From Chryseobacterium sp. R2A-55 (GTDB lineage Bacteria > Bacteroidota > Bacteroidia > Flavobacteriales > Weeksellaceae): a stretch of DNA of 64,000 nt. The translations under genes and the position numbers were made by a program. The notes below the pieces were generated by a model. It saw only the letters and a program-made list of their open reading frames with translations, ran no database searches and had not been told where the DNA came from. Each line of letters begins with the position of its first letter. Within the stretch, counting starts at the first letter, position 1. Of the stretch, positions 23,814 through 31,585 are shown piece by piece. The DNA lies in assembly GCF_021401085.1 (NCBI RefSeq), contig NZ_JACBFP010000012.1, forward strand, positions 1 to 64,000, in the 5' to 3' direction.

Positions 23814-24791
23814 ATGAATTCAGAAGCACAGAAAAATTTTGGGAGGATGGATCAACTTTCAATCCAGGGAGTTCCGTTCTTCTTTATGGTGGATTTCCTA
23901 ATGGAGAATGTGTGGGTTTTTACCGAACCTGAACTTGCGGATTCCGGTTTGCTGGTTGACTTTAAGGATTTTAAAAACAGTAATGTGGAAGAAGGTCCGG
24001 ATAAAATACTGGAATTGGTTTCATTTCCGGAATCCCTAGAAACCTACAAAAATGGCTTCGAAAAGGTGCAGGAAAATTTGAGGTTCGGGAATTCCTACCT
24101 CGCTAATTACACCTGTACAACTGAAATTGAAACCAATTTTTCATTGGAAGAAATCTTTCATTTTTCGAAGGCGAAATACAAGGTTTTGGTTCCGGATCAG
24201 TTTGTGTTTTTTTCACCGGAAACATTTGTGGAAATTGCCAATGGTGAAATTTTTACCCATCCGATGAAGGGAACCATTGATGCGGCAAAGGAAAACGCCG
24301 TGGAAACCCTGAAAAATGATGCGAAGGAAAAAGCCGAACATTATACCGTGGTGGATTTGCTCCGAAACGATTTGAGCATGGTCGCAGATCAGGTGAAAGT
24401 GAATGCTTTTCAGCGGATTGACTTCATTAAAACCAAACAAAAAAACCTCTATGCGATGAGTTCGGAAATTTCAGGGAAATTAAAACCTGAATTCCAAAAC
24501 AAAATCGGAAGCATTATGAAGACGCTTCTTCCCGCCGGTTCCATTCTTGGTGCGCCAAAACCAAAAACGCTGGAGATCATTCTGGAAGCTGAAAACTACG
24601 AACGCGGTTTCTATACCGGAGTTTGCGGCCGGTTCGACGGAAAAAACCTGGATTCCTGCGTGATGATCAGGTTCATACAAAAAGAAAATGGAAAATTATA
24701 CTTCAAAAGTGGTGGCGGAATCACCCATTTAAGTATATTAGCCGACGAATACCAAGAAATGAAAAACAAAATTTATGTCCCAATTCTTTGA
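23814..24791 (+). CDS. pabB: Aminodeoxychorismate synthase component I
   Basis: The 325-residue chorismate-utilising enzyme aminates chorismate to 4-amino-4-deoxychorismate on the way to p-aminobenzoate and folate. The chorismate-binding domain covers almost all of it: FGNSYLANYTCTTEI, THPMKGTIDA, TVVDLLRNDLSMV, LLPAGSILGAPKPKTLEII and the closing SGGGITHLSILADEYQEM. It lacks the N-terminal domain of longer PabB/TrpE proteins, as is common in Bacteroidota. It overlaps the next gene by 17 bases, and both probably form one pathway unit; the amidotransferase PabA is not nearby. Confidence 0.9.
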   Translation: MNSEAQKNFGRMDQLSIQGVPFFFMVDFLMENVWVFTEPELADSGLLVDFKDFKNSNVEEGPDKILELVSFPESLETYKNGFEKVQENLRFGNSYLANYTCTTEIETNFSLEEIFHFSKAKYKVLVPDQFVFFSPETFVEIANGEIFTHPMKGTIDAAKENAVETLKNDAKEKAEHYTVVDLLRNDLSMVADQVKVNAFQRIDFIKTKQKNLYAMSSEISGKLKPEFQNKIGSIMKTLLPAGSILGAPKPKTLEIILEAENYERGFYTGVCGRFDGKNLDSCVMIRFIQKENGKLYFKSGGGITHLSILADEYQEMKNKIYVPIL

Positions 24792-25401
24792 AAGCATTAA
24801 GATAGAAGACCAGAAAATTTTTCTCCTGGATTTTCATCAAAAGCGGGTGAATGATACTTTTGCGAATTTCGGAAATAAGGGTTCCATCGATTTGGACAAA
24901 ATTTATAAATCGCTGAACCACGATGAGGACGGGCTTTTCAAGCTCAGGATTTCTTATGATTTGGAAAAACGTGTTAGAACACAACTGATTCCCTACGCGA
25001 TTTCAGAAATTACCGATTTTCAATTGGTAGATAACAATTCCTTCAGTTATTCCTTCAAATTTGAGGATAGAACGGAGTTGGAAAGGATGAAGATGAAATC
25101 AAAAGCTAATGAAATCATCATCGTGAAAAACAACCACATCACCGATACTTCCTATTCAAATCTCCTTTTTCAGAAAGGGAAAGAATGGTTCACGCCCACA
25201 AGTTTTCTTTTAAATGGCGTTCAGAGACAGCATTTGCTGAAAAGCAAAAAGATCAGGGAAACTGAAATTACTTTGCAAAACATCAAGGAGTTTTCGCATT
25301 TTCAAATCATCAATTCGATGAACGATTTCGACGATATGTTTATTTACCCGATAGAAAAAATCACCAATCTGCCCGAAAATGGCGATTATTTGGAATTGTA
25401 G
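24775..25401 (+). CDS. pabC: Class IV aminotransferase, probable aminodeoxychorismate lyase
   Basis: The 208-residue protein is a short fold-type IV PLP enzyme. The likely PLP lysine is in SYSFKFEDRTEL, and the conserved block IIIVKNNHITDTSYSNLLF followed by WFTPTSFLLNGVQRQHLL supplies the phosphate and substrate loops. In this position, overlapping pabB by 17 bases, the natural role is release of pyruvate from aminodeoxychorismate to give p-aminobenzoate. It is shorter than E. coli PabC (about 270 residues), so the assignment rests mainly on context and the family motif. Confidence 0.75.
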   Translation: MSQFFESIKIEDQKIFLLDFHQKRVNDTFANFGNKGSIDLDKIYKSLNHDEDGLFKLRISYDLEKRVRTQLIPYAISEITDFQLVDNNSFSYSFKFEDRTELERMKMKSKANEIIIVKNNHITDTSYSNLLFQKGKEWFTPTSFLLNGVQRQHLLKSKKIRETEITLQNIKEFSHFQIINSMNDFDDMFIYPIEKITNLPENGDYLEL

Positions 25402-25513
25402 ACCTCTGTTTGGATTTTTAAAATAAGCGTGAAAATGTACGCTTTTGGAATGGCGAAATTATATTCAGGTGGATTTTAAAGTAAATTCCCGCAACAAAAA
25501 ATCAGATCGTTTT

Positions 25514-27184
25514 TTAAGAATTTTTCAAAAACTCAAAATACCCTTTCAGAACGTCAGCGTTTTCCACTTTGGAAGTATCTACTTCTAAAATTTTTGCTTT
25601 TTGATCAGGTTTAAAGAAATTTTCCAAAACCCTCAAAAGCGTTTCCTCATCGTCCACTTTGGAATATCCAAACCCAAAATGTTTGGCGGGGAGTTCTGCG
25701 TTTTTATGGTGTTTGGTCAGGATAAATTCATCTAAAGCGTTGGTGGAACTTGGTCCGGGAATAATCTTGAAAATATCTCCACCGCCGTTGTTGAAAATGA
25801 TAATTCGGGTATAAGGCGGGATATAATTGTTCCAAAGTCCATTGATATCGTAGAAAAAACTCAGATCTCCCGTAATGAGAACCGTTTGCTTCGGATTACG
25901 CATGGCAAATCCCATCGCGGTAGAAGTGGAGCCGTCAATTCCGCTGGTTCCCCGGTTGCAATAGACTTTATTTTTATTAAAATCGAAAAGTTGCGCATAG
26001 CGGATTGCCGATGAATTGCTGAAATGCAAATTGATGTTTTCCGGCAGTTTATAGGAAAGTGATTCAAAGAATTTGAAATCTGAAAAATTGGTCAGAAGGC
26101 AATATTCCTGATGCCTCAAATCTTTTTTGTCCCGCAAAATATCCCACAGATTGTAGTAAGGTTGCGGTTCTAATTTTGCGAAATTCAATAATTTGGCGAA
26201 GAAATTTTCGGCGGTAGCTTCTATTTTTTCGGTTAAAGAAAAGAACGTATCCGGATGCCAGACTTCGTCGATGTGCCAGTGATTTTTCGGTTTCGCCTTC
26301 CTCAAAAACTGCTTGATTTTTTTGGAGACCACGTTTTGTCCAATGGTAATCAAAAGTTCCGGACCATAGGTTTTGAAATCCTCTTCGCCAAAATTATAAA
26401 TATAGCGGTCGATATGCGAGAAAAACTTTTCGTTTCTCAAATTGGAATTGGCTTCGCATAAAATGACGGCGCTGTGATTTTTGACCAATTGAGACAGCTG
26501 CATTTCCAGTTCCTCACTGTAGTCTCTGGTTCCCACCAGAATCATAATTCTCTTCGCGGTGTTCCATTCTGCGGCGAGGTTGGAAGGGAGTTCGTAATTT
26601 TTTTTCCGGATGGTTTTTTCTATGGCAGGAAATTTCGGAATTTCCGTAATCAATTCATAAAGAGGTTCTTCCAAAGGAATATTGATGTGAACCGGACCTT
26701 TTTTCTCGAAACACAATTCCACCGCTTTTTTAATGAGCTCAAAATTGGTTTCATCGGCACCTTCTTTTTCGTCCTCCAAAAGTTGAAAATCTCCATAAGA
26801 ATGTTGGGCGAAAATCTCTTTTTGGCGGATGGTTTGTCCATCAAAAATATCCACGAAATCTGTTGGGCGATCTGCAGTTAACACCAAAAGCGGAACATTT
26901 TGATAGAATGCTTCGGTAATCGCAGGATAATAATTTGCTGAGGCAGAGCCGCTTGTGCAGGTAATTGCGACAGGTTTTTTCTCGCTTTTAGCCATTCCCA
27001 AACCCACGAAGCCGGCGCTCCTTTCGTCCACAATGCTGTAGCAGTTGAAACTTTCAAGTTCCGAAAAATGGATTGCTAAAGGTGCGTTCCTGGAACCGGG
27101 AGAAATCACGATATTGTGGATTCCGTACTGCTCTAAAAGGTGTGCTAAAATCTGGATGCTTCGTTTGGAAGAGAACTGTTTCAT
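25514..27184 (-). CDS. menD: 2-succinyl-5-enolpyruvyl-6-hydroxy-3-cyclohexene-1-carboxylate synthase
   Basis: The 556-residue thiamine-diphosphate enzyme adds a succinyl-semialdehyde unit from 2-oxoglutarate to isochorismate, an early step in menaquinone synthesis. The N-terminal Pyr domain has ISPGSRNAPLAI and the glutamate in VDERSAGFVGLG; SGSASANYYPAITEA follows. The C-terminal PP domain has NRGTSGIDGSTSTAMGFA and the ThDP/Mg motif GDLSFFYDINGLWNN. Menaquinone is the respiratory quinone of this group, fitting the NDH-2-like enzyme in the window. A -7 element TAAATTTG (27204-27211, minus strand) precedes it. Confidence 0.96.
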   Translation of the reverse strand: MKQFSSKRSIQILAHLLEQYGIHNIVISPGSRNAPLAIHFSELESFNCYSIVDERSAGFVGLGMAKSEKKPVAITCTSGSASANYYPAITEAFYQNVPLLVLTADRPTDFVDIFDGQTIRQKEIFAQHSYGDFQLLEDEKEGADETNFELIKKAVELCFEKKGPVHINIPLEEPLYELITEIPKFPAIEKTIRKKNYELPSNLAAEWNTAKRIMILVGTRDYSEELEMQLSQLVKNHSAVILCEANSNLRNEKFFSHIDRYIYNFGEEDFKTYGPELLITIGQNVVSKKIKQFLRKAKPKNHWHIDEVWHPDTFFSLTEKIEATAENFFAKLLNFAKLEPQPYYNLWDILRDKKDLRHQEYCLLTNFSDFKFFESLSYKLPENINLHFSNSSAIRYAQLFDFNKNKVYCNRGTSGIDGSTSTAMGFAMRNPKQTVLITGDLSFFYDINGLWNNYIPPYTRIIIFNNGGGDIFKIIPGPSSTNALDEFILTKHHKNAELPAKHFGFGYSKVDDEETLLRVLENFFKPDQKAKILEVDTSKVENADVLKGYFEFLKNS

Positions 27185-27365
27185 GGGAAATTTTGGATGG
27201 ATGCAAATTTACGAATTATTAAATCCAAAAATCCGCTCATTGAGAAAATCATTTTTCTTACAGATCAAAAGATCAATAGGGAACGAATCCGGTCTGTTTG
27301 TGCCATCATCACTTTCCTCAATTCTTGGAATTGCTGACCCAGTTTCCGCTCCGCTAAATTTTCCC

Positions 27366-27373
27366 TATTTTTG
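27366..27373 (+). promoter_or_regulatory. -7 element for the 2-oxoglutarate oxygenase
   Basis: TATTTTTG lies 25 bases before the ATG at 27399. No -33 match is found at the usual spacing. Confidence 0.35.
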
Positions 27374-27398
27374 CCCCCGTAATTTTTAAGCAAATACA

Positions 27399-28346
27399 AT
27401 GAATCAAATTCCTAGTGTGGATTTGCGTGATTTCCTTTCGGACAACCCGGAACGCAAACAAAAATTTGTCAATGAAATCGGAAAAGCTTACGAAGAAATC
27501 GGCTTTGTCGCCTTAAAAGGTCACTTTTTGGATGACAATCTGGTTGATGAACTTTATGGCGAAGTGAAAAATTTTTTCAATCTTCCTGTGGAGACCAAAC
27601 AACAGTACGAAATTCCTGGAATCGGCGGACAGCGCGGTTATGTGGGATTCGGTAAAGAAACCGCAAAAGGTTTCAAAAAAGGTGACTTGAAGGAATTCTG
27701 GCATTTTGGACAATACCTTAACGAAGGTTCAAAATATGCCGAAGTTTATCCGGAAAATGTGATCGTAAAAGAAACTCCGAAGTTCAATGAGGTGGGAAAA
27801 TTGGCTTTCCAAATGTTGGAAAAGACGGGAGTTTATGTGTTAAGAGCCCTTGCTCTGCATCTTGGATTAGATGAATTCTACTTCGACCGGTTTGTGAAGG
27901 AAGGAAACTCAATTCTTCGTCCGATTCACTATCCTCCAATCACGGAAGAACCGGATAATGCAGTTCGTGCAGCGGCACATGGCGATATTAACCTGATCAC
28001 TTTGCTGATGGGGGCGCAAGGAAAAGGACTGCAGGTTCAAAACCACGACGGTGAATGGATTGACGCAATTGCTCAACCAGACGAACTGATGATCAACGTA
28101 GGCGATATGCTTTCCAGACATACCAATAACAAACTGAAATCCACCATTCACCAGGTAGTGAATCCGCCAAGAGAACTGTGGGGAAGTTCAAGATATTCCA
28201 TTCCGTTCTTTATGCATCCGGTAAGTGAAATGCCGCTCAATGCTTTGGAAGGGACTTTTGACGAAAATAACCCGAAACTTTACCCGGACACCACTGCAGG
28301 TGAATTCCTGCATGAAAGATTGGTGGAACTGGGGTTGATCAAGTAG
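27399..28346 (+). CDS. Fe(II)/2-oxoglutarate-dependent oxygenase, isopenicillin-N-synthase-like
   Basis: The 315-residue protein has the DIOX_N domain (VDLRDFLSDNPERKQKFVNE... GFVALKGH) and the 2OG-FeII_Oxy domain. The iron ligands are His194 and Asp196 in AAHGDINLITLL and His251 in STIHQVVNP; Arg265 in SSRYSIPFF would bind 2-oxoglutarate. Similar proteins are widespread in Flavobacteriia and plants, but the native substrate of the bacterial ones is not known to me. It is not embedded in a biosynthetic cluster here. Confidence 0.85.
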   Translation: MNQIPSVDLRDFLSDNPERKQKFVNEIGKAYEEIGFVALKGHFLDDNLVDELYGEVKNFFNLPVETKQQYEIPGIGGQRGYVGFGKETAKGFKKGDLKEFWHFGQYLNEGSKYAEVYPENVIVKETPKFNEVGKLAFQMLEKTGVYVLRALALHLGLDEFYFDRFVKEGNSILRPIHYPPITEEPDNAVRAAAHGDINLITLLMGAQGKGLQVQNHDGEWIDAIAQPDELMINVGDMLSRHTNNKLKSTIHQVVNPPRELWGSSRYSIPFFMHPVSEMPLNALEGTFDENNPKLYPDTTAGEFLHERLVELGLIK

Positions 28347-28787
28347 GAATTTTGAAACTCCGTAGCAGTTTATCCGGGTAGCAATACTGTTCCCGGAGCG
28401 AAAAAGCATTCCGCAGGAATGTCATCTGCAGCGTTTTTTTCCCGGTGTAGAATTCAGGTTTTTATATGATAAGATGGCACTCCCACGGAGTGCTTTCTGC
28501 TTTTTCAACTTTCAGCTTCTACACAGAGCTCAGTTCTGCGGATTGTGGTGCTTTTCAATTCGTTTATTTTCAATTTGGTGTTTTTGTCCTTAAAGATTAA
28601 TGAGATTCCTATTCCTGCCAAATATCATTCCTTCACATCTTTATTTTTTCGGCAATTAATTTAAAAACTTCGTAACTTTAGTTCTCCAAAAAAATGGAGC
28701 ATGCAGGTTCAAATGCAGTAGATCTATTCTGGAACTGCCAAATTTGAAAGCAGTGCAAACGTCAAACTTTAAACAAAACATTTAGTT
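28347..28787. other. Intergenic stretch with three small palindromes
   Basis: No gene is seen in 441 bases. Three short hairpins occur in a row (28373-28397, 28407-28421, 28477-28493; see the repeat entry). A T-run at 28434-28440 may help end transcription from the oxygenase gene. Near 28671 a TAACTTTA, one mismatch from the -7 consensus, might serve the EF-G-like gene. Confidence 0.5.
28373..28493. repeat. Cluster of REP-like mini-palindromes
   Basis: The second hairpin is CATTCC-GCA-GGAATG and the third GCACTCC-CAC-GGAGTGC; both share a TCC-NNN-GGA core with a three-base loop. The first is TCCGGG/CCCGGA with a 13-base loop. Similar ATTCC...GGAAT and ACTCC...GGAGT intergenic motifs are, to my recollection, common in Bacteroidota genomes. 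Confidence 0.5.
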
Positions 28788-30914
28788 ATGAGTGCTGAAA
28801 CCAAAAATTTACGAAACGTGGTGATGCTCGGACATTCCGATAGCGGCAAAACCACGCTCATTGAAGCCATGTTATTTGAAGGCGGGGAGATTAAGCGCCG
28901 CGGAACTGTGGAAGCGCAGAACACCGTGAGCGACAATACCGATTTGGAACACGAAAAAGGCAAAACTATTTTCTCACACCAAATGTTTGTCAACTGGCGC
29001 GACAATAAAATCAACATCATCGATACTCCCGGATTTGACGATTTCGTCGGCGAAATCGTTTCTTCATTAAAAGTGGCCGATACCGCAGTAATTGTTTTGA
29101 ACGCCGCAAACGGTGTAGAAGTGGGAACCGAACTGGTTTGGGAGTACGTAGAAAAAAACCACACCCCCACTATTTTCGTCATCAACCAGATGGATCATCC
29201 GAAAGCGGATTTTGAGAAAACTTTGGAACAGGCAAAAGAAAGATTCGGCCCGAAACTTCTTCCTATTCAATATCCACACAATTCTGGACCGCAATTTAAC
29301 CAAATTATAGACGCTTTGAGAATGGTGATGTACGAATTCCCCTCAAACGGCGGCAAACCCGAGAAAAAACCCATCCCCGAATCCGAAATGGAAAAAGCCA
29401 ACGCCATGCACAACGCTTTGGTGGAAATTGCCGCGGAAAATGAGGAAGGTTTAATGGAAAAATATTTCGAGGAAGGAAACCTTTCCGAAGAGGAATTGGC
29501 AAAAGGAATCACCATCGCCATTGCAAACCAGCAGTTTTTCCCGGTTTTCGTCACCAGCGGTTTGAAAGACATGGGAACCGGAAGATTGATGGGATTCATC
29601 AACGATATCGCCCCGTCACCAGCGGACCGACCAGCAAGGAAATTGGAAAACGGTGAAGAAATCACCTATGATCCGAACGATAAAACAACCATTTTTATCT
29701 ATAAGACCTTATCTGAACCCCAGGTGGGAATGGTTTCTTACTTTAAAGTACTGACAGGGAAATTGAAAGCGGGTGACGAATTGGTGAACGCTAACAATGG
29801 CGAAACAGAAAGAATTTCTCAAATATTTTTGGCAAAAGGCAAAGACAGAATCCCTGTGAATGAACTCGTGGCGGGAGATTTGGGAGCCACCGTAAAATTG
29901 AAATACGGGCACTCAAACAACACCCTGAATACCAAAGGTCTGGACCGAAAAATCCGCCCGATGGAATTCCCGGAAAGCCGAATCAGAAAAGCCGTTTCCA
30001 CGGATTCTTCCGCCGATATGGAAAAGCTGGTGACTGCGCTCAACAGGATTTCAGAAGAGGATCCAACTTTGAGGGTGGAACAATCTGCGGAACTGAAACA
30101 AACATTGCTGCATGGTCAAGGTCAGTTGCATCTGGATTTGGTGAAACAAAGACTGCAGGACGAATTTGGCGTGAAAATGAATTTCAGTAACCCTAAAATT
30201 CCTTACAGAGAAACAATTACTTCTAAAGCTGATGCCGATTATCGCCATAAAAAACAATCCGGTGGAGCCGGACAATTCGGGGAAATCCACATGCGGGTTG
30301 AGAATTTTTATGAAGGAATGGACGAACCCACAGGAATGAGCATCCGACAGAAAGAAATTGAAGATTTACCATGGGGCGGAAAACTCGCTTTCTACTGGTG
30401 TATCGTAGGTGGAGCTATCGATAACCGATATATTGGAGCCATTAAAAAAGGAATCATGCAGCAAATGAAAGAAGGTCCATTGACAGGTTCCCACTGCCAA
30501 AACATTCGTGTTTCTGTCTATGACGGCAAAATGCACAGTGTGGATTCCAATGATATTTCCTTCCAGTTGGCGGCTTCCGGAGCGTTTAAAACTGCTTTCC
30601 ACATGGCAAAACCGCAACTTTTGGAACCCATGTATTCCGTGGAAATCCTATGTCCGGATGAGGATACAGGTGATGTAATGGGCGATCTTCAAACCCGGCG
30701 TGCCATTATTTCCGGAATGGATTCCGAAGGGCATTACCAGAAAATCATGGCCAATGTTCCGTTGGCAGAAATGCACGATTACGGTTCCACGCTCCGTTCG
30801 ATTACGGGAGGCAGAGCCAAATTCACCATGAAGTTTTCGGATTACCAACTTGTTCCGCCCAATGTGCAGCAGGAACTGGTGAAACAACATTCTGCGGAAA
30901 GTGTGGAGGTTTAA
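28788..30914 (+). CDS. EF-G-like translation GTPase
   Basis: The 708-residue protein has the five-domain EF-G layout. The GTPase motifs are GHSDSGKTT (residues 15-23), EHEKGKTIFSH in switch I, DTPGFDDF and NQMD. EF-G domains III to V follow, including YRETITSKADADYRHKKQSGGAGQFG and the C-terminal GDVMGDLQTRRAIISGMD. The switch I sequence differs from canonical EF-G (ERERGITI), and the G1 loop has GHSDSGKT rather than AHIDAGKT. This places it in the EF-G-like/EF-G2 group, whose role is unclear, rather than the housekeeping elongation factor. A terminator follows, and the NO-type operon begins 125 bases downstream. Confidence 0.9.
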   Translation: MSAETKNLRNVVMLGHSDSGKTTLIEAMLFEGGEIKRRGTVEAQNTVSDNTDLEHEKGKTIFSHQMFVNWRDNKINIIDTPGFDDFVGEIVSSLKVADTAVIVLNAANGVEVGTELVWEYVEKNHTPTIFVINQMDHPKADFEKTLEQAKERFGPKLLPIQYPHNSGPQFNQIIDALRMVMYEFPSNGGKPEKKPIPESEMEKANAMHNALVEIAAENEEGLMEKYFEEGNLSEEELAKGITIAIANQQFFPVFVTSGLKDMGTGRLMGFINDIAPSPADRPARKLENGEEITYDPNDKTTIFIYKTLSEPQVGMVSYFKVLTGKLKAGDELVNANNGETERISQIFLAKGKDRIPVNELVAGDLGATVKLKYGHSNNTLNTKGLDRKIRPMEFPESRIRKAVSTDSSADMEKLVTALNRISEEDPTLRVEQSAELKQTLLHGQGQLHLDLVKQRLQDEFGVKMNFSNPKIPYRETITSKADADYRHKKQSGGAGQFGEIHMRVENFYEGMDEPTGMSIRQKEIEDLPWGGKLAFYWCIVGGAIDNRYIGAIKKGIMQQMKEGPLTGSHCQNIRVSVYDGKMHSVDSNDISFQLAASGAFKTAFHMAKPQLLEPMYSVEILCPDEDTGDVMGDLQTRRAIISGMDSEGHYQKIMANVPLAEMHDYGSTLRSITGGRAKFTMKFSDYQLVPPNVQQELVKQHSAESVEV

Positions 30915-30931
30915 TTCCACTAAATATTCTG

Positions 30932-30964
30932 AATCCTCTGAGAAATTTTCTTGGGGGATTTTTT
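30932..30964 (+). terminator. Terminator after the EF-G-like gene
   Basis: A seven-base stem with one G-T pair (AATCCTC with GGGGATT) is followed by a T-run. It separates the GTPase gene from the rrf2-like operon. Confidence 0.6.
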
Positions 30965-30972
30965 CCGTCCAT

Positions 30973-31020
30973 TTTTAATTAAGACAAACTTGTCTGAATT
31001 AAAAATTAAACTTACCTTTG
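30973..31020 (+). promoter_or_regulatory. Promoter with embedded palindromic operator for the Rrf2-led operon
   Basis: Arms 30973-30987 and 30990-31004 form a near-perfect palindrome (core AGACAA-AC-TTGTCT flanked by TTTTAATT/AATTAAAA, one mismatch). The -33 TTG (30990-30992) lies inside the right arm, and the -7 TACCTTTG (31013-31020) follows after exactly 20 bases. A dimeric regulator bound here would cover the -33 element. The first downstream gene is itself an Rrf2 regulator, so autoregulation is likely. Confidence 0.7.
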
Positions 31021-31038
31021 TCGGGTAGAATTACTGAT

Positions 31039-31473
31039 ATGCTTTCGAAAACTTGTGAATATGCTTTAAGGGCAATGATTTATGTAGCGCAGAAATCCAA
31101 GGATGGAACTATGGTCAACATCAAGGAAATCTCGGAGAAAATCAACTCTCCGGAGCTTTTCATCGCGAAGATTCTGCAGGGATTGAGCAAACAGGGTTTC
31201 CTGCAATCCGCGAAAGGCAGATATGGCGGATTTTATATTTCGGATAAAGCCGCGGAATTTTCTCTGGCAGATATTGTGGAAGCCATCGACGGTGACAAAA
31301 TGTTCCATGGTTGCGGTCTTGGTTTGGAGTTCTGTTCAGAAACCAATCCCTGTCCGATCCACAATGAATACAAGGAAGCACGAGACAAAATCTATAAAAT
31401 CTATGGAAAGGTAACTTTAAGCAGATTCAGAAACGAAGATGTGGAAAAAGTTTTACAGTTGAGAAGGAAATAA
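31039..31473 (+). CDS. Rrf2-family regulator with cluster-type cysteines, NsrR-like
   Basis: The 144-residue protein has the Rrf2 winged helix (MLSKTCEYALRAMIYVAQ..., recognition helix SPELFIAKILQGLSKQGF, wing SAKGRYGGFYIS) and three cysteines at 92, 99 and 105, the positions that hold an Fe-S cluster in NsrR and IscR. It probably senses nitric oxide or cluster status and represses the operon it leads. I chose the ATG at 31039; an earlier in-frame start at 31018 overlaps the -7 element. NsrR, IscR and RsrR cannot be separated by sequence alone, but the neighbours favour NO sensing. Confidence 0.82.
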   Translation: MLSKTCEYALRAMIYVAQKSKDGTMVNIKEISEKINSPELFIAKILQGLSKQGFLQSAKGRYGGFYISDKAAEFSLADIVEAIDGDKMFHGCGLGLEFCSETNPCPIHNEYKEARDKIYKIYGKVTLSRFRNEDVEKVLQLRRK

Positions 31474-31585
31474 AAAATTTTAGGATTAAACAGGATAAAA
31501 AAGTCTTATATAAAATTGATCAAATTTTAAACAAAATCATCAGACATCAATCAAAACAATTTTAAACAAAAAAATCAAAACAACA

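Noticed and set aside
23695..23862. 56-codon N-terminal extension of membrane paralog B
   Set aside because: It crosses the -7 element at 23699-23706 and overlaps the divergent pabB coding region.
28788..30914. Housekeeping elongation factor G
   Set aside because: P-loop and switch I sequences depart from canonical EF-G, and no rpsL/rpsG neighbours are present.
31018..31038. Seven-codon N-terminal extension of the Rrf2 regulator
   Set aside because: The alternative start lies inside the -7 element TACCTTTG, so it cannot be in the transcript.
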